5,810 nt of DNA from the NCBI GenBank assembly GCA_937901285.1, contig CALCHI010000042.1:1-5810 (forward strand), given 5' to 3'. Made by a program: the position numbers and the translations under genes. Shown in pieces: positions 1 to 5,810 of the stretch; positions within the stretch are counted from its first letter, which is position 1, and each line of letters starts with the position of its first letter. This stretch comes from UBA8437 sp003445035. GTDB lineage: Bacteria; Planctomycetota; Planctomycetia; Planctomycetales; Planctomycetaceae. Below the pieces are notes generated by a model, which ran no database searches, had not been told where the DNA came from, and saw nothing but the letters and a program-made list of their open reading frames with translations.

Positions 1-2
1 CC

Positions 3-1685
3 CGTGAACGCGGCGACCGGCTGGTGCTATCGGGCAAACCGTCGAAACCCTCGCGGCTGTTCCAGTTGGACGACCAGCAGTTCCGGATCGGTGACAAGCT
101 CACTCGGGGCCACGCCAACGGCTGGGCCGCGGTCGCCGGATCTCATGGAGGAATCGCACTGGGCGTACGTGAGTTCTGGCAGAACTGGCCCAAGAGCCTG
201 GAGGTGAAGCCGGGAGAATTGCGGATCGGTCTGTGCCCCGATTTTGCCAAGGGCCAGTACGACGGCCGCCCGCTGAAAGAAGAAGTCAAGCACTACTACT
301 ATCTGCGAGACGGCGTCTACACGGTGAAGATCGGCGTCGCGAAGACGCACCGCGTGTGGGCCATGCCGTTTGATGGCCCACCCCAACCCAACAGCCTGGG
401 TGACTTTTTTCGAGCTGCCGAACAACCGCTGCTGGCCCAGTGCACACCGGCTCACGTGGCGGCCACGGGAGTGCTGGGGACCGCCCCACCGGCCGACCCT
501 CGAAAATACCACGGCTACGACGGCTGGCTGGACCAGATGTTCACCAGGCATCTCGATGCTCAGCAGAGCAATCGGGAAAACGGCATGCTGAACTTCGGCG
601 ACTGGTACCACGTCGAGAAGTTCGGAGGTGGCTGGGGAAACCAGGAATACGACACGTCACACTGCTTCTTCGTGCAATACCTGCGAACCGGTGACAGACG
701 GTATTTCGATCGAGCCCGACAGGGTGCCGACCACCTGATGGATGTCGACGTGGTCCACGCCGTGAATCGTCACATCCGGGGCCTGGACCATCACGGACAG
801 CCGCAGCCCGGTCACATCTGGACACACAGCGTGGGTCATACCGGAGGTTATTACGATCGCGCTCCGCTTGAAGCCGCCTGGTGGTACCAGCTCGGGATGC
901 TGCAAAACCGAGGCCATCTCTGGCTGGGTGGCCTGTTCGACGATTACCTGCTGACGGGAAACCGGCGAGCCCTGGACGTGGCTCGAATGGCCGCCGACCG
1001 CGTGGCCAGCGAAGGGGGCAGGTATTCCGATCATCTTCGGGAGATCGGCTGGCCGCTGAACCTGCTGATGACCGCCTGGGAAGCAACCGGCGAGGACAAG
1101 TACCTGGTTGCCGCACACCGTCACTGGCACATGCTCCGTGACCACCTGAACCCCAAGAGAGGCTGGGTCGTGATGCTGGCCTACGGTCACTGCTCGATGA
1201 AAAGCACCAGCCAGCGATGTCGCGGCCAGAACTCGTACCTGCTGGCCCTGACCCTGAGTGCCCTGGCCCGCTATCACCAGGTGACGGGTGATCCCGAGGT
1301 GCTGAAGGGACTGTCTGCCGGGCTGGACCAGATGATCCGAGAGTGTTGGGACGAACGTTCGAAGGCGTTTTACGGGACAGCGTGCACACACGTCCGCGAA
1401 TCTCGCATGGGCAACACGTATTCCACCGTCCTGCTGGCCGCACTGGCATTTGCCCACGAGATCCGGTTGACCGGTAACAAGCGTCACCGTCGAATTTTTC
1501 GCCAGGCGTTCCAGGCGGCGATGGCTGCAGGCCGCAAGGGCCTCGAATCCGGAGACCGCCAGGTCCAGGCTGGATACTACAGCCGGTCGTTCCACTTCAC
1601 GCCGTTCGGGCTGGGCGCCCTGGACCAGGCAGCCACCGCCGGTCCCGATCGCGATGCGTCGCCTCCTCCCGGCCGGAACAAATGA
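3..1685 (+). CDS. PcRGLX/YetA-like (PL26-type) exo-rhamnogalacturonan lyase family protein, 5'-truncated
   Basis: The reading frame is open from the left edge to a TGA at 1683-1685 (560 visible residues), so the N-terminus is outside the window. The GTG at position 24 is probably internal. Numbering from position 3, residues about 30-135 contain the motif GVREFWQNWPKSLEV (54-68) followed by LRIGLCP, which resemble the central beta-sandwich of PcRGLX/YetA proteins. Residues about 165-540 form an alpha-helical toroid, with NFGDWYHVEKFGGGWGNQEY (197-216), a His-rich stretch ending GHIWTHSVGHTGGYYD (270-285), and FDDYLLTG (312-319). These features place it in the family of the Penicillium exo-rhamnogalacturonan lyase (PL26), which removes terminal units from the pectin RG-I backbone by beta-elimination. 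Full-length members are commonly well above 800 residues, so roughly a third is missing here, including any signal peptide. The last 20 or so residues are a Pro/Gly/charged tail that is probably disordered. Activity and substrate are inferred from the family; a related uronate or rhamnose-linked glycan is also possible. Confidence 0.83.
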   Translation, partial: RERGDRLVLSGKPSKPSRLFQLDDQQFRIGDKLTRGHANGWAAVAGSHGGIALGVREFWQNWPKSLEVKPGELRIGLCPDFAKGQYDGRPLKEEVKHYYYLRDGVYTVKIGVAKTHRVWAMPFDGPPQPNSLGDFFRAAEQPLLAQCTPAHVAATGVLGTAPPADPRKYHGYDGWLDQMFTRHLDAQQSNRENGMLNFGDWYHVEKFGGGWGNQEYDTSHCFFVQYLRTGDRRYFDRARQGADHLMDVDVVHAVNRHIRGLDHHGQPQPGHIWTHSVGHTGGYYDRAPLEAAWWYQLGMLQNRGHLWLGGLFDDYLLTGNRRALDVARMAADRVASEGGRYSDHLREIGWPLNLLMTAWEATGEDKYLVAAHRHWHMLRDHLNPKRGWVVMLAYGHCSMKSTSQRCRGQNSYLLALTLSALARYHQVTGDPEVLKGLSAGLDQMIRECWDERSKAFYGTACTHVRESRMGNTYSTVLLAALAFAHEIRLTGNKRHRRIFRQAFQAAMAAGRKGLESGDRQVQAGYYSRSFHFTPFGLGALDQAATAGPDRDASPPPGRNK

Positions 1686-1743
1686 TGCGTTGAACCATCA
1701 CCTGTCCGGTGTCCCTGGCAACGGGCCCCGCGGTCACCTCGTC

Positions 1744-3714
1744 TCACTGCTTCCAGTAGTAGATGTATCCGCGGTCAAAACCCGCCAGGACTTCCCACAC
1801 GCCGTCGCCGTCGAAGTCGACCGGTTCGCACATGTTGTAGTGCGTGAAGGGCGGGAAGTTCAGGTTGTCCAGGATGATTCGCTTCGCCTCGGGTTTCATG
1901 ACCAGTTTGTCGCCTTGCAGGCCCTGGTTCCCGAAGAAGAACTGGTGGCCCCCGTTCTTGGCGATGGGTGGTGAACACAGGACATCGGCACGGCCGTCGT
2001 GGTCCCAGTCACACACGACGATCTTGGTACGACCCACGTGCCGCCAGTGGCCGGCCACGACAAACGGACGGCCATTGCCATCGACGGGGAGCCTGGGAGG
2101 TTTCAACCGCAATCGCCCTCCGTCATCACGATACCGTTGCCACCAACACAACCGGCTCTTGCCATCGACTCCCACGAGATCCGGCAACCCGTCTCCGTCG
2201 AGATCACCGACACCGGGGCGGCTCCGCCAACCGGTCGAGACCTCCCCGCCCTTCTCGCCCACAACTCGCAGCGGACCGCGTGCTGTCAGCCGAGGACGGG
2301 TCCGGGTGCCGACATTCTCGAAGTAGTGGTAGGTGTCGGACATGGATCCACAAACGAGGTCGAGATCTCCATCGAGATCCCAATCTGCAACCGTCGGATT
2401 CGAATATCCCCAGAGCTTCTCAACGGGCCCCTGCAGACACTCCTGGCCGACAAAACGAATCACCTGGTCATCGGCCTTCAGCCATACCGGTGGAGCCCAT
2501 CGACCGACTCCACCTGCCGGGTCAAGATTGCGGAAAAACCAAATCCATCCATCCTGGCCGCCAACGATCAGGTCGATCTTGCCGTCGCCGTCCCAGTCGG
2601 CAGCGTCGGGCACGGCAAAATCGTCCAGTCGCAACTCGGCGCCGCGAAACGGAATCGTCCGCAACGGACCAAAGGCAAATGGCTTGTTCTTGTCCAACTG
2701 CACCGCCTCGCTGGCCAACGGACCGCCCACTCTCAGGTGCACCAGTCCCCTGTCGTCACGAAACGCGAAGAACGTTCGGCTGGCATAGGGCAGTCCCTCA
2801 CGACCGGCAAACGTCAGAGCGTGACCGCCATCCAGCCGTGGCATGGCCTTCGGCTTGCCCTCATTTCGGAAGACGACGACCCCTTCCAGCGTCCCCACCA
2901 GCAGGTCCTGCCGCGAATCGCCGTCGATATCCACCACGACCGGTTCGGCGTGATCAAAGAACGTGATCGCCCGCCGCCCCGGACCGGCTGTCAACAGCGT
3001 CCCATGCGAAAACCGGGGCTGCTTGTTGTCGCCGACATTACGGTGCCACCAGACAGTGGCCGTCAGGTCGCGAGGCAACCAGGTGCCGTCCTTCCATCCC
3101 TGGCCAAACCCGATCCCCACCATGGGAAAATAGCGATCCATTCCCACCGAGCGGGTTCCGGTCAACAAGTCGGTACGACCGTCGCCGTCGAAGTCGGCGA
3201 GCCAGCAACACGGGTGTTCCTCGCCTTTTTCCGGCATCGGCAGATTTCCGTTGAACGCCGATTGCAGAAATCCCCGCCGCTGAAAACGTCGCAGTCCCTT
3301 GGTGGTCGTGTCCTCGTGCCACTCAAATCCCTTCGGCGTACTGACGATGGCGTCGAAGAACCTGTCACCATCCAGGTCCCCGATCATCGTGCAACTGGGT
3401 TCACCGTACCTCTGTTCGTCAATCCCCCCCTGCCCGGCACGCTCGAACAACGTCACCCCCTTGTGCATACGACCGGTGTTCCGCCACCACTTCGGTGGCT
3501 CGGGCCACCAGTAATTCCGACCGACCAGATCCATTCGCCCGTCCCGATCCCAGTCGACGGTCATCGCCGGCCCCATCATCGGTGCGATCGTCGCAGGATC
3601 GCCGTAGACCAGCCGAACCGGCTTGGTGAACTTGTCTGGCTGTTCAGCGACAACAGCAGCCGGGCACATGACCAGGGCAAGCAGGCACAGAGCCTGGGAT
3701 CGGATCGGCCGCAT
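1744..3714 (-). CDS. Secreted FG-GAP/VCBS repeat (beta-propeller) protein
   Basis: This encodes 656 residues from ATG at 3714. The start is supported by a Sec signal peptide: Arg2 and Arg5, a hydrophobic core at 8-17, and a likely cleavage after Ala23 in AVVA|EQ. It is also supported by a good ribosome binding site. The Cys17 context (LVMC) does not fit a lipobox. Nine copies of a DxDxDG-type calcium loop followed by hydrophobic residues begin at residues 54, 113, 174, 262, 373, 444, 504, 569 and 633. Examples are DFDGDGRTDLL, DWDGDGKIDLI and DLDGDGLPDLV. Spacing is mostly 59-71 residues, as expected for propeller blades, with longer gaps of 88 and 111. Such domains are extracytoplasmic scaffolds or ligand-binding modules, and no catalytic domain is visible. 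The gene lies 13 bp behind the flavoprotein gene and converges on the lyase gene with a 58-bp gap. Its ligand is unknown; sugar binding would be a guess from context. Aromatic clusters (WWPEPPKWW at 69-77, IYYWKQ at the C-terminus) could pack between blades or contact a ligand. Confidence 0.87.
   Translation of the reverse strand: MRPIRSQALCLLALVMCPAAVVAEQPDKFTKPVRLVYGDPATIAPMMGPAMTVDWDRDGRMDLVGRNYWWPEPPKWWRNTGRMHKGVTLFERAGQGGIDEQRYGEPSCTMIGDLDGDRFFDAIVSTPKGFEWHEDTTTKGLRRFQRRGFLQSAFNGNLPMPEKGEEHPCCWLADFDGDGRTDLLTGTRSVGMDRYFPMVGIGFGQGWKDGTWLPRDLTATVWWHRNVGDNKQPRFSHGTLLTAGPGRRAITFFDHAEPVVVDIDGDSRQDLLVGTLEGVVVFRNEGKPKAMPRLDGGHALTFAGREGLPYASRTFFAFRDDRGLVHLRVGGPLASEAVQLDKNKPFAFGPLRTIPFRGAELRLDDFAVPDAADWDGDGKIDLIVGGQDGWIWFFRNLDPAGGVGRWAPPVWLKADDQVIRFVGQECLQGPVEKLWGYSNPTVADWDLDGDLDLVCGSMSDTYHYFENVGTRTRPRLTARGPLRVVGEKGGEVSTGWRSRPGVGDLDGDGLPDLVGVDGKSRLCWWQRYRDDGGRLRLKPPRLPVDGNGRPFVVAGHWRHVGRTKIVVCDWDHDGRADVLCSPPIAKNGGHQFFFGNQGLQGDKLVMKPEAKRIILDNLNFPPFTHYNMCEPVDFDGDGVWEVLAGFDRGYIYYWKQ
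3179..3196. repeat. 18-bp direct repeat within the propeller gene (second copy at 1802-1819)
   Basis: CCGTCGCCGTCGAAGTCG occurs identically at 1802-1819 and 3179-3196. On the minus strand both copies encode the DFDGDG calcium loop, at residues 174 and 633 of the propeller protein. Related but diverged copies occur at the other loops, for example near 2581-2600 for DWDGDG. The repeat is explained by the coding motif and is not a mobile or regulatory element. Confidence 0.7.
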
Positions 3715-3721
3715 GACAGGT

Positions 3722-3729
3722 CTCCACCT
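3722..3729 (-). promoter_or_regulatory. Ribosome binding site of the propeller gene, overlapping the upstream stop codon
   Basis: Read on the minus strand, AGGTGGAG ends 7 nt before the ATG at 3714, a standard Shine-Dalgarno spacing. Its first two bases are also the last two of the TAG stop codon of the upstream flavoprotein gene (3728-3730). It therefore decides the start at 3714 and rules in favour of the signal-peptide start over the longer open frame reaching to 3978. The overlap implies translational coupling of the two genes. Confidence 0.75.
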
Positions 3730-4357
3730 AGTACAGGCGATTCTCGTAAGCATCGTCGATCGACTGGTCCAGTTCTTCGGGCGTCTGGCCAGTGTCCGTC
3801 TGGTCGGCCAGCATCGTGCCAAACGACGGCAAATCGGACCGGGAAATCCGGTACGTCCCTTCCCACAACCCGCTCCGCTTGACCGCCTTGCCGCACTGCA
3901 GGCAGGCCTTTTCGACGGTGACCAGGATCCCGGTTTGCGGCACCTGACCCTTGATCGCGCAGGCCTCCAGCCGAGCATCGTCGTGGATCACCTCCGCCGT
4001 CCCCGTCACGCGGAGGGTTTCCAGGACTCCGGGCACCAGGAACAGCAACGCCGTCTTGGATCGCTCCGCCACGTTGCTCATGCTGTCCAACCGGTTGTTC
4101 CCCTTGCGGTCGGGCAGCAGCAGTGTCGTCGGATCGAGCACCACGACGGATCCCGGAGGATCTCCGCGAGGCGACACATCCAGTGAACCATCGGGGTTCA
4201 CCGTGGCAATGCAGTAAAACGGCGAATGAGTGATCATCGCCTGGCAATGGTCGTCGAGGGTCTCCATGAATTTCTGCTGCGAAAGCAACGACGGGTCATC
4301 GTAGAACTCTCGCAACTGATCAACGCTGTCCACTCGACCGGACGGTTGTTCACTCAT
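3728..4357 (-). CDS. Pyridoxamine 5'-phosphate oxidase-like FMN-binding split-barrel protein (DR2398/MSMEG_1061 type)
   Basis: This encodes 209 residues, a normal full length for the family. The N-terminal helix region (about 10-45) is followed by the split-barrel core, with CIATVNPDGSLDVSPRGD at 49-66. Next comes LPDRKGNNRLDSMSN at 81-95, whose Arg/Lys/Asn residues correspond to the FMN-phosphate-binding segment of this group. The C-terminal signature CGKAVKRSGLW at 155-165 is characteristic of the DR2398-type subfamily rather than true PdxH. The protein has no signal peptide and should be cytosolic. Members are presumed flavin-dependent oxidoreductases, but their substrate is not established, so vitamin B6 synthesis should not be assumed. 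The ATG at 4357 has a purine-rich AGAGAGG 10 nt upstream on the minus strand. The gene follows the hydrolase after 67 bp and ends 13 bp before the propeller gene. One oddity is Cys152, which with Cys155 makes a CxxC pair just before the KAVKRS signature. Confidence 0.88.
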   Translation of the reverse strand: MSEQPSGRVDSVDQLREFYDDPSLLSQQKFMETLDDHCQAMITHSPFYCIATVNPDGSLDVSPRGDPPGSVVVLDPTTLLLPDRKGNNRLDSMSNVAERSKTALLFLVPGVLETLRVTGTAEVIHDDARLEACAIKGQVPQTGILVTVEKACLQCGKAVKRSGLWEGTYRISRSDLPSFGTMLADQTDTGQTPEELDQSIDDAYENRLY

Positions 4358-4367
4358 CGCTGTCGCG

Positions 4368-4374
4368 CCTCTCT
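4368..4374 (-). promoter_or_regulatory. Probable ribosome binding site of the flavoprotein gene
   Basis: On the minus strand AGAGAGG lies 10 nt before the ATG at 4357. The match to the anti-Shine-Dalgarno is moderate (GAGG core) and the spacing is slightly long. It supports the start that gives the expected family length. Confidence 0.45.
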
Positions 4375-4424
4375 ACGAACATCGCGGATTTCCCATAGTG
4401 AATACGATACCGGGGCCGTATCCT

Positions 4425-5585
4425 TCAAGTTCGTTCCGGCGGATACAGGTGCTCGGCCACCAACCCGGAATGAAATGCCAACCATCGCGGCAAGGTGTAC
4501 ACCGCGTGACCGGCGTGGTGTTCGACGATCGATCCGCCCATCGGCCCGTAATCCACCAGCAAGGTGTGCCCCTCGTCAGGCACCCTCATCCCCAGCGCCA
4601 ATCGTGCCCGCAATTGAGTAGCCGGCAGCCCGGGTTGCAGAAACCGGTTGAGCCGACGGTCGGCCAGCAGCGTTCTCCAGAAAAACACACCGGGAGCGAC
4701 ATTGGTCCCGGCAATGCCGAACTGCTGAACGACATCTCCTTGTGCCGCATCGAGCAACCCCACGCGGGATGGTGGAAAAGTGGCCAGGAACTCCTGGCAG
4801 TTTTCGGCCGGCCGATGATGGACAACGTGCAACAGGTTCCCATACCCCCCCGTATCCCAGCCGTAACGAATCGGGGTTCCGAAAGTGACGATATCGAGCC
4901 TGTCGTTCAGCGATGCCAGTTGTTGTTGATCGGACAGCCGATCCCAGACATCCTGCCACACGGGCACGTCGATCCCGCAATGAATCGGGCTGCGAAAGGC
5001 AATCCGAGCCGCCTTGAAGAACGCATCTCTCACGTCCGCCGGAGCGGCAATCAGGTTGGTCACCAGGGCAAACACGTTGCCGGCGTGACTGTGACCCCAC
5101 AGTAGAACCCGCTGATCCGAGTCGATTTTCTGCAGCCGGTCCAACAGGCGGATGGCACCGTCAGCACGCCCGACATGGTGATTTTCTCCTGACCAGTCAA
5201 ACAACTCAACGGAGATCTGAGGCTCACCGGGCCGGTTGATTCCACTCTCGAACAACTCGACATAACGGCCGGTGTAATTCCCCTTGTCCCCGACAACAGC
5301 GTTGATCCAGGCCTTGTTTCGCCGTGAAATGATGTCGCGCATCGCCGGAGCCCATCGTCCGAGTTCGGCCCACACGCTGCCCACATCCTGTCCGACAAAC
5401 GTTCCGTGCACCACCAGGACCATGCCGATCCCCGCTTGTCGCAAGCGGTCACCGACGTCAGCCATCCTCTCCCGGAATGCGTCGCAACCGGGGTCCAGCG
5501 GCTCGTCAGCGGCAATCAGTTGGTACGTCGACCGGGGTGGCCCGTCGCTGTATTGCTGGTGACGAAAATGATTGTCGTGCGGCAT
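4425..5585 (-). CDS. Alpha/beta hydrolase fold protein (esterase/lipase-like, uncharacterised)
   Basis: With the ATG at 5585 this encodes 386 residues. An alpha/beta hydrolase core is visible. A hydrophobic strand runs into VVHGTF (58-63), the usual oxyanion-hole HG. A further strand, RVLLWGHSHAGNVFAL (159-174), carries the nucleophile elbow with Ser166. The elbow reads GHSHA rather than the classical GxSxG. DIVTFGTP (231-238) is the strand and turn often seen after the lid region in lipase-like members. Candidate acid and base residues are Asp345 (LLVDYGP) and His360 (GHAVYT), but which ones form the triad cannot be settled by eye. There is no signal peptide or membrane segment, so it is probably cytosolic. 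The frame stays open to an ATG at 5702, but residues from the two upstream ATGs (5702, 5669) look unstructured and would overlap a possible divergent gene. The 5585 start has only a weak GGA 7 nt upstream. The substrate is unknown; the gene may be first in an operon with the two genes downstream. Confidence 0.78.
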   Translation of the reverse strand: MPHDNHFRHQQYSDGPPRSTYQLIAADEPLDPGCDAFRERMADVGDRLRQAGIGMVLVVHGTFVGQDVGSVWAELGRWAPAMRDIISRRNKAWINAVVGDKGNYTGRYVELFESGINRPGEPQISVELFDWSGENHHVGRADGAIRLLDRLQKIDSDQRVLLWGHSHAGNVFALVTNLIAAPADVRDAFFKAARIAFRSPIHCGIDVPVWQDVWDRLSDQQQLASLNDRLDIVTFGTPIRYGWDTGGYGNLLHVVHHRPAENCQEFLATFPPSRVGLLDAAQGDVVQQFGIAGTNVAPGVFFWRTLLADRRLNRFLQPGLPATQLRARLALGMRVPDEGHTLLVDYGPMGGSIVEHHAGHAVYTLPRWLAFHSGLVAEHLYPPERT

Positions 5586-5718
5586 GCTCGTATCCGCATC
5601 GATTGTACCAGCCGTCTCGCCAAGCTGGCACGGGGTCCGTTGGTCTTCGAAGAGTGAGTCACAGGACATCCTGGAATCGCCCGGCCCGAGAGGGCTCGAC
5701 ATCCAACTCGACCGGAAG

Positions 5719-5810
5719 ATGAACGACTCCCTGGACCTGACGGCCCAGGCCGGAAGCCATCTCTCGTTGCTGCTGGATTTTCGCGGCCTGCCACCCGGTG
5801 CGTATCGCCT
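5719..5810 (+). CDS. Possible start of a divergent gene of unknown function, cut by the window edge
   Basis: From about 5698 to the right edge the plus strand, read in the frame of the ATG at 5719, encodes a protein-like stretch. It includes SLDLTAQAGSHLSLLLDF and GLPPGAYRL, with no stop before the edge. Of 37 codons from 5698, 29 end in G or C, matching the bias of the real genes here. The only ATG in this part of the frame is at 5719, and its upstream GGAAG abuts the ATG directly, which is poor spacing; an alternative or non-ATG start is possible. I do not recognise a family from some 30 residues. The alternating hydrophobic pattern suggests a beta-strand-rich domain, but this is weak. The stretch could also be chance open frame upstream of the hydrolase. 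Confidence 0.3.
   Translation, partial: MNDSLDLTAQAGSHLSLLLDFRGLPPGAYR

Noticed and set aside
541..1595. Two overlapping minus-strand open frames of about 300 codons (541-1449 and 657-1595) opposite the lyase.
   Set aside because: The lyase frame matches a known family throughout this region, while the antisense products are Arg/Ser/Pro-rich or lack motifs, and they overlap each other.
1686..1743. Short complementary words (CACC/GGTG) in the convergent gap, a possible bidirectional terminator.
   Set aside because: Stems are 4 bp or less and there is no T-rich tail on either strand.
3648..3714. Cys17 in the signal peptide of the propeller protein as a lipoprotein site.
   Set aside because: The residue before the cysteine is Met (LVMC), which does not fit the lipobox, and a good signal peptidase I site (AVVA) follows six residues later.
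1999..3882. A 627-codon open plus-strand frame antisense to the propeller and flavoprotein genes.
   Set aside because: Its product has no recognisable domain or even hydrophobic pattern, and it spans the boundary of two well-supported minus-strand genes. Long antisense open frames are expected opposite GC-rich genes with biased third codon positions.
3715..3978. An 88-residue N-terminal extension of the propeller protein to an ATG at 3978.
   Set aside because: The extension is Arg/Pro/Ser-rich, lies inside the flavoprotein gene in another frame, and would bury a clear signal peptide and a good ribosome binding site at 3714.
4406..4422. Inverted repeat GATAC / GTATC with a 7-nt loop in the gap between hydrolase and flavoprotein genes.
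   Set aside because: The stem is only 5 bp and no T-tract follows on either strand. It is too weak to call a terminator or operator.
4399..4428. Minus-strand TTGAAG and TATTCA separated by 18 bases, a possible promoter for the flavoprotein gene.
   Set aside because: The matches to the housekeeping consensus are only 4 of 6 and 3 of 6, and promoter sequences in this kind of organism are poorly defined, so chance is likely.

Overview
The window looks like GC-rich bacterial chromosome, with strongly G/C-biased third codon positions. The gene content is a rhamnogalacturonan-lyase-like PcRGLX/YetA enzyme, a secreted FG-GAP/VCBS repeat protein, an FMN-type split-barrel protein and an alpha/beta hydrolase. 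This mix is typical of Planctomycetota or a related member of the PVC group. That assignment is inferred from protein style; no rRNA or marker gene is present.

Layout from left to right. (1) Positions 3-1685, plus strand: the C-terminal part of a PcRGLX/YetA-like (PL26-type) protein whose N-terminus lies outside the window. (2) A 58-bp convergent gap with no convincing terminator. (3) Positions 1744-3714, minus strand: a 656-aa exported protein with nine DxDxDG calcium-loop motifs, read as a beta-propeller. (4) Positions 3728-4357, minus strand: a 209-aa pyridoxamine-phosphate-oxidase-like flavoprotein of the DR2398/MSMEG_1061 type. (5) A 67-bp gap. (6) Positions 4425-5585, minus strand: a 386-aa alpha/beta hydrolase. 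(7) About the last 110 bases may hold the start of a divergent plus-strand gene cut off by the window edge.

The three minus-strand genes run in the order hydrolase, flavoprotein, propeller protein and could form one transcript. The last two are tightly coupled: the stop codon of the flavoprotein gene overlaps the ribosome binding site of the propeller gene. The lyase is transcribed towards them and is not in their operon, so any link to pectin degradation for the propeller protein rests only on proximity. I see no RNA gene, CRISPR array, mobile element, phage feature or defence system. The genes belong to recognisable families, and nothing here amounts to a clear new system. The most useful leads are the unexpected pairing of a cytosolic flavoprotein with an exported propeller, the high number of propeller repeats, and the uncharacterised hydrolase.
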